A program made the position numbers and the translations under genes. From Carideicomes alvinocaridis (GTDB lineage Bacteria; Pseudomonadota; Alphaproteobacteria; Rhodobacterales; Rhodobacteraceae), in the NCBI GenBank assembly GCA_005473895.2, contig SRJI02000004.1:1-64000 (forward strand): a stretch of DNA of 64,000 nucleotides, read 5' to 3'. How positions within the stretch are numbered: the first letter of the stretch is position 1; every line of letters begins with the position of its first letter. Shown here piece after piece: positions 9,906-17,936 of the stretch. The notes below the pieces were generated by a model. The model had not been told where the DNA came from. It ran no database searches and was given only the letters and a program-made list of their open reading frames with translations.

Positions 9906-11384
9906 TCAGACCGACAGGCAGACGTATTTCATCTCGAGGTAATCCTCGATCCCGTGGTGCGAGCCCTCGCGCCCGAGGCCCGATTGCTTGACCCCGCCGA
10001 AGGGCGCGAGCTCGGTCGAGATGATGCCCGTGTTTACGCCGACGATGCCGTATTCCAGCGCCTCGGCCACCTTGTACACGCGGCTCAGGTCCTTGGCGTA
10101 GAAGTAGGAGGCCAGCCCGAAGATCGTGTCGTTGGCCAGCTCGATCACCTCGTCCACGTCCTCGAACTTGAAGAGCGGAGCGAGCGGGCCGAAGGTTTCC
10201 TCGGTCGCGAAGGCCATGTCCTTGGTGGCGCCGGTGACGATGGTGGGGGCGAAGAAGTTGCCCTGAAGCCCGTCCGCCTCGCCGCCCAAGATGACGGTCG
10301 CGCCCTTGGACCTGGCATCGGCGATGTGGTCCTGCACCTTCTCGATGGCGTCGTCGTTGATCAGCGGCCCCAGCTCGGTCCCCTCCAGCAGGCCGTCGCC
10401 CACCTTCATCTTCGACACCTTGTCCTTCAGCTTCTCGGCGAAGGCGTCATAGACCCCGGCCTGCACGTAGATCCGGTTGGCGCAGACGCAGGTCTGGCCG
10501 TTGTTGCGGAACTTGCACATGATCGCGCCGTCGACCGCGGCATCCAGATCGGCGTCGTCGAAGACGATGAAGGGCGCGTTGCCGCCCAGCTCCATGGAGC
10601 ATTTCATCACCTGATCGGCCGATTGCTTGAGCAGGATGCGCCCCACTTCGGTGGATCCGGTGAAGGTCAGCTTGCGCACCTTCGGGTTCTCGCAGAATTC
10701 CTTGCCCACCTCGGAGGACGACGACGAGGGCACCACGTTGAAGACCCCGGCGGGGATGCCCGCGCGTTCGGCCAGCACGCCCATGACGATCGCCGAGAGC
10801 GGCGTCTCGGCCGCCGGGCGCGCGACGAAGGCACAGCCCGCCGCCAGCGCCGGCCCGGCCTTGCGGGTGATCATCGCGGTGGGAAAGTTCCACGGCGTGA
10901 TCGAGGCCGCGACGCCGATCGGCTGCTTGATCACCATGATGCGCTTGTCGCGCTGGTGGCCCGGGATCATCTCGCCGTAGACGCGCTTGGCCTCTTCGCC
11001 GAAAAACTCGATGAAGGCGGCGCCATAGGCGATCTCGCCCTTGGCCTCGGCCAGCGGCTTGCCCTGTTCGGCGGTCAGGATGGTGCCCAGGTCCTCTTGG
11101 TTCTCCATCATCAGGTCGAACCACTTGCGCATCACCGCGGCGCGTTCCTTGCCGGTCCAGCTGGCCCACTCCTTTTGCGCGGCATGGGCGGCCTCCACCG
11201 CCTTGGCCACCTGCGCGCGGCTCAGGTCGGCCACCTGCGCGATCACGTCGCCGCGGGCGGGGTTGGTCACCTCGAAGGTCTTGCCGTCCTCGCCGTCGAT
11301 CCATTCGCCGTTCACGTAGGCGCGGGTCTGAAGCAGGCTCGGGTCCTTCAGGAGGGATTGCAGGTTGGTGCTGTCGTCGAGCAT
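9906..11384 (-). CDS. gabD: NAD(P)-dependent succinate-semialdehyde dehydrogenase
   Basis: The 492-residue enzyme oxidises succinate semialdehyde to succinate, the last step of the GABA shunt. Motifs are the aldehyde-dehydrogenase glutamate region (MELGGNAPF), the catalytic cysteine in NNGQTCVCANR, the cofactor loop FTGSTEVGR, and the C-terminal pattern FGGVKQSGLGREGSHHGIEDYLEMKY, which is typical of GabD rather than of betaine- or phenylacetaldehyde-dehydrogenases. The ATG (MLDDSTNLQSLL) is preceded by GGGAGA. A much longer open frame upstream runs antisense through the neighbouring hydrolase and is not used. No gabT is adjacent, so the semialdehyde source is not shown. Confidence 0.92.
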   Translation of the reverse strand: MLDDSTNLQSLLKDPSLLQTRAYVNGEWIDGEDGKTFEVTNPARGDVIAQVADLSRAQVAKAVEAAHAAQKEWASWTGKERAAVMRKWFDLMMENQEDLGTILTAEQGKPLAEAKGEIAYGAAFIEFFGEEAKRVYGEMIPGHQRDKRIMVIKQPIGVAASITPWNFPTAMITRKAGPALAAGCAFVARPAAETPLSAIVMGVLAERAGIPAGVFNVVPSSSSSEVGKEFCENPKVRKLTFTGSTEVGRILLKQSADQVMKCSMELGGNAPFIVFDDADLDAAVDGAIMCKFRNNGQTCVCANRIYVQAGVYDAFAEKLKDKVSKMKVGDGLLEGTELGPLINDDAIEKVQDHIADARSKGATVILGGEADGLQGNFFAPTIVTGATKDMAFATEETFGPLAPLFKFEDVDEVIELANDTIFGLASYFYAKDLSRVYKVAEALEYGIVGVNTGIISTELAPFGGVKQSGLGREGSHHGIEDYLEMKYVCLSV

Positions 11385-11471
11385 GTCTCGTCTCCCGGAA
11401 AAAAGCTCTCGCATCGTCGCGGCCACTGTGCCTAGCTGCGCCCGGAATGCAAGCTGGAGGCAGTGGAACCC

Positions 11472-12266
11472 GTGGACCACGACAAGGCATACAACAACGT
11501 AGATCACATCCCCGGCGGTGCCAGCTACCCGGATCGCTGGGCAGAGCAGGCGGCGGCCTTTCGCGACCGGCTGGAAGCCGAGGGCCGCGCGCGGCTGGCG
11601 GTGCCCTACGGGCCGGGCGAGCGCGAGGCGATGGATGTCTTCTGGCCCGAGCGCGAACAGGGGCCGCGGGGGCTCGTGGTCTTCGTCCATGGCGGCTACT
11701 GGCTGAAGTTCGACCGCTCCTACTGGTCGCATTTCGCGCAAGGCGCGCTGGAGCGGGGCTGGGCGGTGGCCATGCCCTCCTACGACCTGTGCCCCGATGT
11801 GCGGATCGAGGACATCACCCGCGAGATCGCCCGCGCGGTCGGCATCGCGGCCTCGCTGGTGGAGGGGCCGATCCGGCTGACCGGCCATTCGGCGGGCGGG
11901 CACCTGGTGGCGCGGATGCTGGCGCCCGGCGTGCTGCCCGAGGACGTGGCCGAGCGGGTGAAGAAGGTGGTCCCGATCTCTCCGGTCTCGGACCTGCGGC
12001 CGCTGCTGAAGACCTCGATGAACGACCAGTTCCGCATGACCGAGGCCGATGCCGAGGCGGAAAGCCCCGTGCTGCAGCCGAAGCCCGATGTGCCGGTGAC
12101 GGTCTGGGTCGGCGCGGCGGAGCGCGCGGTCTTCCTCGACCAGGCGCGCTGGCTGGCCGAGGCCTGGGACGCGCCCTGGGAGGCGGCGCGCGACCAGCAC
12201 CATTTCAACGTGATCGACGGGCTCAAGGCGCCCGATTCGCCCTTGACCGAGGCGCTTCTCGGCTAG
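11472..12266 (+). CDS. Alpha/beta hydrolase, kynurenine-formamidase-like
   Basis: The 264-residue protein has the oxyanion motif HGGYW (FVHGGYWLKFD) and the nucleophile elbow GHSAGGH, the pair seen in the BNA7/arylformamidase group that hydrolyses N-formyl-kynurenine. The late acid and histidine are probably in the regions VWVGAAERAVFLD and DQHHFNVID. Two GTG codons are possible starts; the second (giving VDHDKAYNN) is used because a GGAGG sits 11 bases before it, whereas only two bases separate it from the first (11463). It is divergent from gabD and about 140 bp before creatinase. The specific substrate is inferred from motifs only; no other kynurenine gene is nearby. Confidence 0.8.
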   Translation: MDHDKAYNNVDHIPGGASYPDRWAEQAAAFRDRLEAEGRARLAVPYGPGEREAMDVFWPEREQGPRGLVVFVHGGYWLKFDRSYWSHFAQGALERGWAVAMPSYDLCPDVRIEDITREIARAVGIAASLVEGPIRLTGHSAGGHLVARMLAPGVLPEDVAERVKKVVPISPVSDLRPLLKTSMNDQFRMTEADAEAESPVLQPKPDVPVTVWVGAAERAVFLDQARWLAEAWDAPWEAARDQHHFNVIDGLKAPDSPLTEALLG

Positions 12267-12406
12267 CTTAAGCCTTGCGCGGCCGGGTCGCGCCATGGCA
12301 ATCAGGACCGGGCGCGGCGATGGCGTCGCCCGGTCCCCTCGGGGATGCGCCCCCGTGATCCGTCCTGCACGCCGGGACCTGTCCTTGATGAAGGAGGGTC
12401 ATCCAG

Positions 12407-13615
12407 ATGTCCCAACGCCCCGATCATTTCCGCTTTCACAACGGCGAGAAGGCCCCGCTGCCCTTTGCCGAGATCGAGTACGAGGCCCGGCTGAAGGGCC
12501 TGCGCCGCATCCTCGACGAGACCGGGGCGGCGGTGGCCGTGCTGACCTCGATGCAGTCGGTCGCCTATTACTCGGGCTTTCTCTATTGCAGCTTCGGCCG
12601 GCCCTACGCGCTGGTGGTGACCGAGACGGAGTGTGTGACCATCGCGGCGGGCATCGACGGCGGCCAGCCCTGGCGGCGCAGCCACGGCGATGCGCTGACC
12701 TATACCGACTGGCAGCGGGACAATTTCTGGCGTGCTGTGGCCCATGTGGCGGGCACCGGGCAGGTCGTGGCGCATGAGGGCGATCACCTGACGCTGCAGC
12801 AGCGCGACCGGATGGAGGACTTCCTCGAGCCGCTGACCCTGGTGGACATTGCCCCCGCCGTGATGCGTCAGCGGATGCGGAAGAGCGCCGCCGAGATCGA
12901 GCTTATCCGCGAGGGCGCGCGCGTGGCCGACGTGGGCGGCTATGCCATCAAGGAGGCGATCCGCGAGGGCGTGCGCGAGATCGACGTGGCCATGGCCGGC
13001 CGCGACGCCATGGAGGCCGAGATTGCCCGCTCCTTCCCCGATGCCGAGTACCGCGACACATGGGTCTGGTTCCAGTCCGGCCTGAACACCGATGGCGCGC
13101 ACAACCCGGTGACCTCCCGCGTGCTGCGGCGCGGGGATATCCTGTCGCTCAACGCCTTCCCGATGATCTCGGGCTATTACACCGCGCTGGAGCGGACGCT
13201 GTTCCTGACCGAGCTCGACCTCGCCTCGCTGAAATACTGGGAGGCCAACGTGGCCGCGCACGAGCTGGGGATCTCGCTGCTGCAGCCCGGCGCGCGCTGC
13301 GACGAGATCACGGCGCAGATCAACGAGTTCTTCGAGGCGCAGGACCTGCTGAAATACCGCAGCTTCGGCTACGGGCATTCCTTCGGCCTGCTGTCGCATT
13401 ACTACGGCCGCGAGGCGGGGCTGGAGCTGCGCGAGGACGTGGACACGGTGCTGGAGCCCGGGATGGTGATCTCCATGGAGCCGATGATCACCGTGCCCGA
13501 GGGCGAGCCCGGCGCCGGCGGCTACCGCGAGCACGACATCCTGGTGATCACCGAGGACGGGCCGGAGAACATCACCGGCTTTCCGTTCGGGCCGGAGCAC
13601 AACGTCATCCTCTGA
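12407..13615 (+). CDS. Creatinase (creatine amidinohydrolase), M24/pita-bread fold
   Basis: The 402-residue enzyme hydrolyses creatine to sarcosine and urea. It belongs to the M24 aminopeptidase-like family but has the creatinase-specific signature blocks SFGRPYALVVTE, IDGGQPWRR, YTDWQRDN, NTDGAHNPVT and FGYGHSFGLLSHYYGREAG. By residue number, His232, Glu262, Arg335 and Glu358 fall exactly where the catalytic and creatine-binding residues of the Pseudomonas enzyme are known, and the metal-ligand pattern of true peptidases is absent. Length matches the family. An AAGGAGGG site lies eight bases before the ATG. The next gene is convergent, and a double hairpin separates them. No sarcosine oxidase or urease genes are in the window. 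Confidence 0.93.
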   Translation: MSQRPDHFRFHNGEKAPLPFAEIEYEARLKGLRRILDETGAAVAVLTSMQSVAYYSGFLYCSFGRPYALVVTETECVTIAAGIDGGQPWRRSHGDALTYTDWQRDNFWRAVAHVAGTGQVVAHEGDHLTLQQRDRMEDFLEPLTLVDIAPAVMRQRMRKSAAEIELIREGARVADVGGYAIKEAIREGVREIDVAMAGRDAMEAEIARSFPDAEYRDTWVWFQSGLNTDGAHNPVTSRVLRRGDILSLNAFPMISGYYTALERTLFLTELDLASLKYWEANVAAHELGISLLQPGARCDEITAQINEFFEAQDLLKYRSFGYGHSFGLLSHYYGREAGLELREDVDTVLEPGMVISMEPMITVPEGEPGAGGYREHDILVITEDGPENITGFPFGPEHNVIL

Positions 13616-13620
13616 GCGAA

Positions 13621-13668
13621 AAATCTTTTGAACCAAAAGATTTGCAAGACTTTTGGTTCAAAAGTCTT
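13621..13668. repeat. 48-bp double-hairpin element, copy A
   Basis: Two perfect 10-bp stems with three-base loops stand in tandem, joined by GC. The first stem has arm AAATCTTTTG and loop AAC; the second has arm AAGACTTTTG and loop GTT. The element fills the gap between creatinase and the converging acetyltransferase gene, and its last base is the first base of that gene's TAA stop. It is AT-rich in GC-rich DNA and probably acts as a bidirectional terminator. A second copy with the same layout is at 42231-42278. Confidence 0.9.
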
Positions 13669-14228
13669 TACCCGGCCGGATCGCCCAGGACCCGCGCCGG
13701 GTTGCCCGCCACCGTCGCACCCGGCGCCACGTCACGGGTGACCACGCTGCCCGCCCCGACGATGGCCCCGTCGCCCACGCGCAGCCCCGGCAGGATCACC
13801 GCCGCCCCGCCGATCCAGGCGTCCTCGCCGATGGTGACCGGCCGCGCCCGCTCCAGCCCCTCGGCCCGGCGCGCGGCCTCGCGGTGGTGGTCGGCGCAAT
13901 AGATGTGCACGCCCGGTCCCAGCATCGTGCCCGCCCCGATCGTGACCGGCCCGGTGTCGAGGATCACGCAGCCCGCGTTCAGGTAGACCCCCGCGCCCAG
14001 GGTGATGTTCATGCCGTAGGCGCAGTGGAAGGGCGCCTCGATCATGACCCCCTCCGCCGCGCCGGCGAAGAGCGCGCGCAGGGCCGGGGCGATGGCGCCG
14101 CGCTCGGACGGGGGCAGCGTGTTGTGGGAATGGACCGCGCCGCGCGCCATGTCGCGCAGCAGCTCGAGCTCGGGGTCGAGGCAGCTGTACCACTCGCCCG
14201 CCGCCATCTTCGCACGTTCCGTGGTCAT
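13668..14228 (-). CDS. Maltose/galactoside O-acetyltransferase-like protein (left-handed beta-helix)
   Basis: The 186-residue protein has an N-terminal Mac-type segment ([15 protein letters not shown], and the following helix) and then hexapeptide repeats of the isoleucine-patch type ([64 protein letters not shown]). The catalytic histidine candidate is in YCADHH. The family transfers acetyl groups from acetyl-CoA to sugars (Maa, LacA, NodL); the acceptor here is unknown. The ATG starts [13 protein letters not shown]. Upstream the frame remains open, but without conserved sequence. The gene ends inside the double-hairpin element. Confidence 0.88.
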   Translation of the reverse strand: MTTERAKMAAGEWYSCLDPELELLRDMARGAVHSHNTLPPSERGAIAPALRALFAGAAEGVMIEAPFHCAYGMNITLGAGVYLNAGCVILDTGPVTIGAGTMLGPGVHIYCADHHREAARRAEGLERARPVTIGEDAWIGGAAVILPGLRVGDGAIVGAGSVVTRDVAPGATVAGNPARVLGDPAG

Positions 14229-14390
14229 GGCGGCGCTCTCCTCCCGCTCCGGTTCCGCCAAGTCTACCCGATCGCGACCCGCCCCGATAGCCTGCAGCCA
14301 TCCGCGACCTTTGTGCGCGGCGGCCGGAGCGCTTATGTAGCCCCGGAGAAATGATTCCGGGGCCGCCCGGCCAGAAGAGGGACGCCGAGA

Positions 14391-15032
14391 ATGCGCTACG
14401 TGAAATGGACCCTGATCGTCGCCTTCTGGCTGCTGGTGGCGGCGTTCCTGCACTACACCCTGCCGCAGCGGGACATCGTGCGGATCACCGATACCTACAC
14501 GACGCGGGTGGATTTCGGGAACAACTCGATCTTCTGGTCCGGCGCGCGCTCCGGCAATGCGCCCGCCGCGGCGAACCGGGACGTCTTCTTCATCCAGACG
14601 CGGCGGGCGGATGGCGACGTCATGGTCTATCGCAACCAGGATACCGGCTGGGGCTGGCCGCCCTATTTCAAGTTCGACACTGCCGACCTGCAGGCCGAGG
14701 CCTCGGACCTGCGCTCCACCTCCGAAACCCCGCGCTGGGTGGCGATCCGGCATTACGGCTGGCGCAACGACTACATGTCGATCTACCCCAACGCGGTGTC
14801 GCTGCGCGAGGTGGCGGGGCCGGACGTGTCGCTGTTCCCGTGGTTCAACACGATCCTGCTGGTGATCCTCGCCGCGATCTTCTGGGCCATCTGGGTGCGC
14901 TGGCGGCGGTTCCGGCGCCGCCGGATCGACCCGCTGCTGACCGAGGTGGGCGACAATTTCGAGGATGCGGGCGATTCGCTGCGCGAAAGCCGCAGCCGCT
15001 TCAGCCGCTGGCTGAAAGGTAGCCGGAACTGA
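14391..15032 (+). CDS. DUF1523 family membrane-anchored protein
   Basis: The 213-residue protein has a membrane segment at each end (residues about 5-22 and about 150-170). The domain between them ([56 protein letters not shown]) matches the DUF1523 pattern of alphaproteobacteria. The C-terminal tail after the second segment is strongly basic (RRFRRRRID) and cytoplasmic. Function is unknown. It is divergent from the acetyltransferase gene; upstream a CCCCGGA...TCCGGGG inverted repeat lies near 14341-14361. It faces a gap of about 420 bp without genes. Confidence 0.85.
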   Translation: MRYVKWTLIVAFWLLVAAFLHYTLPQRDIVRITDTYTTRVDFGNNSIFWSGARSGNAPAAANRDVFFIQTRRADGDVMVYRNQDTGWGWPPYFKFDTADLQAEASDLRSTSETPRWVAIRHYGWRNDYMSIYPNAVSLREVAGPDVSLFPWFNTILLVILAAIFWAIWVRWRRFRRRRIDPLLTEVGDNFEDAGDSLRESRSRFSRWLKGSRN

Positions 15033-15450
15033 CCGCGTCTTTGTTGCCACTACGGAAACAGAAGCCGTGTCGGGGACGGGATTCCGCCTTGATGATGTCC
15101 GGTTCGTGGGGCAGTTTACGCTACGGCACAGGGGCAGAACGCCCGGTGAAGGACGTCTCGACGCGCCTTGCCTTGTAGCCGGGCATCCGAGGCCGATGGC
15201 TTGGGCCATCCGTCGGTACGGCCAGGCGATGCCTTGAGCGATGCGTGCGAGTGATGGCGGCGGGGCAAGTGCCCCCGCCACCGGTTTCGCGTTTCGTGAT
15301 CGCTCACCGGTCCCGCGGCCTCCGGCAAGGCCCACCCCCGATCTACCGGCTCCTCCAGGCCTCCGGCCGATCCCGTGCCAGCCGAAAGCTCCGCATATCC
15401 GAAGGGCCGCAGCCGCCCCGCCACAATCATCGCCGGGGCGGGGCCATGGG
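15033..15450. other. Intergenic gap of 418 bp, no convincing gene, hairpin potential
   Basis: This gap lies between the 3' ends of two converging genes. An antisense frame of about 100 codons and a plus-strand frame exist, but neither has a ribosome site, recognisable domain or compositional sign of coding. Hairpin-forming segments include GATGGC-TTG-GGCCATC around 15193-15210 and a strong stem around GGCGGGGCA-AGTG-CCCCCGCC near 15254-15290. A structured RNA or an intergenic repeat is possible but unproven. Confidence 0.4.
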
Positions 15451-16584
15451 TCAGCGCTGCTCCAGCGGGATCCAGTCGCGCGTCTCCGGCCCGTTATAGA
15501 CCGTGAGCGGGCGGATCAGGATGTTGGAGCGGATCTGCTCCACGCATTGCACGATCCAGCCGGGCATCCGGCCGATGGCGAAGATCGGCACGTAGAGGTC
15601 CATGGGGATCCCGTGAAGCTGGTAGATCACGCCGGAATAGAAATCGACGTTCACGTTCAGCCCGTGGCGGGAATAGGGCTTCATCGCCTCGACCACCGCC
15701 TGAAGGATCTCGTACCATTCCGGCGCGCCCATTTCCTCGCCCAGCTTGCGGACGCCTTCGCGCATGTGTCGCGCACGGGGATCCTCGGCGCGGTAGACCC
15801 GGTGGCCGAAGCCGGTGACGGGTTCCCGCGCGGCGCGCTTGGCCTTGACGTAATCCGCCGCCTTGTCGGGCGATCCGATCTCGTGGACCATCTTCATCAC
15901 GTCCTCCGCCGCGCCGCCATGGGCGGGGCCGGCGAGGGTGGAGAGCGCCGTGACGATGGCGCCGTGCAGGTTGGCGTCGGTCCCCACAGTGACCCGCGCG
16001 GCGAAGCTCGAGGCGTTCGACCCGTGCTCCGCATGCAGGATGAAATCCACGTCGGCCAGCCGTGCGGCGTCGTCCGAGGGTTTCTCGCCCTTCAGCATCC
16101 AGAGCCAGTTGGCGGCGTGGGACAGGGAGGGGTCGGCCTCCACCGGGTCGCGGCCGTTGCGGATCGCCTCATGCGCCGCGATGATCATCGGCACCTGCGA
16201 AATCAGCCGCGTGCCGTTGCGGATGAAGGCCTCTTCCGACACCTCGCGGCTGGCCGGTTCCAGCGCCGCCAGTGCCGAGACCGCGGTGCGCAGCACGTCC
16301 ATCGGGTGGCCGTCCTTGCAGGCGCGGATGATCTCCCAGACCTGCGGCGGCAGCTCGCGCGCGGCTTTCAGCGCGGCGTCGAACTCCTTGAGCTCGGCCT
16401 GCGTCGGCAGCTCGCCGTTGATCAGAAGGTAGCAGACCTCCTCGAACGTGGCATGGGTCGCGAGGTCGTGGATGGAATAGCCGCGGTAGGTCAGCTCGCC
16501 CTTGGCGCCGTCGATGTCGGAGACGCCGGAGCGTTCGAAATAGACGCCCTTGAGGCCGCGGTTGATCTTGACGGGGTCGCTCAT
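15451..16584 (-). CDS. Citrate synthase (short, PrpC/CitZ-like type)
   Basis: The 377-residue enzyme condenses acetyl-CoA with oxaloacetate (or propionyl-CoA if it is a 2-methylcitrate synthase). Catalytic residues are visible: His187 (HAEHGSN), His222 (GPAHGG), His261 (GFGHRVYR) and Asp314 (NVDFYSG). The length is that of the short bacterial/archaeal type rather than the 430-residue hexameric GltA, so a paralogue elsewhere in the genome is plausible. AAAGGAG lies six bases before the ATG. The start faces pta head to head with only 36 bp between, which suggests a role in feeding taurine-derived acetyl-CoA into the TCA cycle. No prpB, prpD or acnD is adjacent, which argues weakly against the methylcitrate role. 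Confidence 0.9.
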   Translation of the reverse strand: MSDPVKINRGLKGVYFERSGVSDIDGAKGELTYRGYSIHDLATHATFEEVCYLLINGELPTQAELKEFDAALKAARELPPQVWEIIRACKDGHPMDVLRTAVSALAALEPASREVSEEAFIRNGTRLISQVPMIIAAHEAIRNGRDPVEADPSLSHAANWLWMLKGEKPSDDAARLADVDFILHAEHGSNASSFAARVTVGTDANLHGAIVTALSTLAGPAHGGAAEDVMKMVHEIGSPDKAADYVKAKRAAREPVTGFGHRVYRAEDPRARHMREGVRKLGEEMGAPEWYEILQAVVEAMKPYSRHGLNVNVDFYSGVIYQLHGIPMDLYVPIFAIGRMPGWIVQCVEQIRSNILIRPLTVYNGPETRDWIPLEQR

Positions 16585-16620
16585 GAATGGCTCCTTTCGC
16601 GGAACTGATGGAGGGTCCGA

Positions 16621-17466
16621 ATGCTGGACGGTTTGTACGAAACGGCGCGCGCCAAAAGCGCACGGGTGGTGTTCCCGGAATGGGACGAGCCGCGGGTGGC
16701 GGAGGCGCGGGCCAGGCTCGAGGCCGAAGGCATCTGTACCCCGGTGCCGCTGTCCGACCCGTCCGAGGCGCAGCTTGCGGCGCTGGTCGAGGCGCGCGGC
16801 ATGAAGGAAGCGATCGCCAGGCGGATGCTGGGCAAGCCGCTGTTCCGCGCCGCGGCCATGGTCGCCGCCGGAGAGGCCGACGCCATGGTCGCGGGCGCCG
16901 ACAGCCCGACGCGCCGGGTGATCGAGGCCGCCTCCATCGCCATCGGGCTGGAGGAGGGGGTGGAGACGCCCTCGTCCTTCTTCCTGATGCTCTTTCCGGA
17001 CGGGCGGCGGATGATCTGGGCCGATTGCGCGGTCAACGTGGCCCCCGATGCGGGCGTGCTGGCCGATATCGCGCGGGCCTCGGCGGCCAGCTGCGCGGCC
17101 CTGATCGGAGAGCCGGACGTGGCGATGCTGTCCTTCTCCACCGGCACCAGCGGCAGCGGCCCCAGCGTGGAGGCGGTGCGCGCGGCGGCGGAGGCCACGG
17201 GCTTTACCGGGCCGATCCAGTCGGACGCGGCGCTGAACCCGGAGGTCGCGGCCAAGAAGGGGCTGGGCAAGGGCACGGCCAACGTTCTGATCTTTCCCTC
17301 CCTCGACGCAGGCAACATCGCCTACAAGCTGGCGCAGGAACTGGCGGGCGCGCAGGCGCTCGGGCCCTTCCTGCAGGGGTTCCGCCGCCCCGTCTGCGAC
17401 CTGAGCCGCGGGGCACGGGTGGACGATATCGTGGCCTCGACCGTGGTGGCCGTGGCCATGGCGTGA
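16621..17466 (+). CDS. pta: Phosphate acetyltransferase, compact form
   Basis: The enzyme converts acetyl phosphate, the product of Xsc, and CoA to acetyl-CoA. Family motifs are the N-terminal VVFPEWDEPRVAEA, AAGEADAMVAGADSPTRRVIEA, the phosphate/CoA loop SFSTGTSGSGPSVEAV, IQSDAALNPEVAAKK and FPSLDAGNIAYK. At 281 residues it is shorter than the usual single-domain Pta of about 320-330; the missing part seems to be between the N-terminal strand region and the ADAMVAG motif. A GGAGGG precedes the ATG. The gene is divergent from citrate synthase and converges on the DUF3237-xsc unit, with four bases between the stops. Phosphate butyryltransferase is the alternative, but the xsc context favours Pta. 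Confidence 0.9.
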   Translation: MLDGLYETARAKSARVVFPEWDEPRVAEARARLEAEGICTPVPLSDPSEAQLAALVEARGMKEAIARRMLGKPLFRAAAMVAAGEADAMVAGADSPTRRVIEAASIAIGLEEGVETPSSFFLMLFPDGRRMIWADCAVNVAPDAGVLADIARASAASCAALIGEPDVAMLSFSTGTSGSGPSVEAVRAAAEATGFTGPIQSDAALNPEVAAKKGLGKGTANVLIFPSLDAGNIAYKLAQELAGAQALGPFLQGFRRPVCDLSRGARVDDIVASTVVAVAMA

Positions 17467-17470
17467 CGCG

Positions 17471-17929
17471 TCAGGTCACCTCGTGGACCCGGATCGCCAC
17501 CTCGGCCGGGGTGAAGCGGCACTCGGCCACGAAGATCCGGTCGGCGAGCCAGCCATGCGGCCCGGCGGGCGCGTCGAAGACCGGGGCGCTGCGGAAATAG
17601 TACTCCGCCGGCGCGACCTCCTCCCCGGCATCGAGCCGCGCGATCACGTCCTCCGGGGCCACGAACAGGCCGACATTGCGGATGTAGATCGGCGTGCCAT
17701 CCGCGGCTTCCAGCGCGTAATGCGCCTCCACCACGGAATTGCCGTCGGCGCGGACAAGCTCGTAATCCGCGCCGCCGGGCAGGACCCGGCCCGAGAGCCG
17801 CGGCCCTTCGACCGTGCCGCCGGTGATCGGGATGATCCGCCGGTGCCCGTTCCGCCCCGGCCCGCCGTCGAGCGCCGCGCCGATGGTGGCGCGGATCTCG
17901 AAGGCAAAGGCAAGGGCGATCCCGGTCAT
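17471..17929 (-). CDS. DUF3237 family protein in the xsc operon
   Basis: The 152-residue protein has the DUF3237 layout: AFAFEIRATIG at the N-terminus, PITGGTVEGPRLSGRVLPGGADY, an internal YIRNVGLF motif, and EYYFRSAPVFDAPAGPHGWLADRIFVAECR at the C-terminus. The fold is a small beta-barrel; the function is unknown. The ATG lies seven bases after the xsc stop on the same strand, so it is very probably co-transcribed and could be co-regulated with taurine use. No signal peptide is visible. Confidence 0.87.
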   Translation of the reverse strand: MTGIALAFAFEIRATIGAALDGGPGRNGHRRIIPITGGTVEGPRLSGRVLPGGADYELVRADGNSVVEAHYALEAADGTPIYIRNVGLFVAPEDVIARLDAGEEVAPAEYYFRSAPVFDAPAGPHGWLADRIFVAECRFTPAEVAIRVHEVT

Positions 17930-17936
17930 CGCCGCC

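Noticed and set aside
9906-12296. 796-codon frame that would extend gabD upstream
   Set aside because: The extra N-terminus is antisense to the hydrolase gene and without conservation; the GabD start MLDDSTNLQSLL has its own ribosome site.
15116-15430. Minus-strand frame of 104 codons in the citrate synthase-DUF1523 gap
   Set aside because: No ribosome site or domain, and the composition is not protein-like. The region is better described as non-coding.
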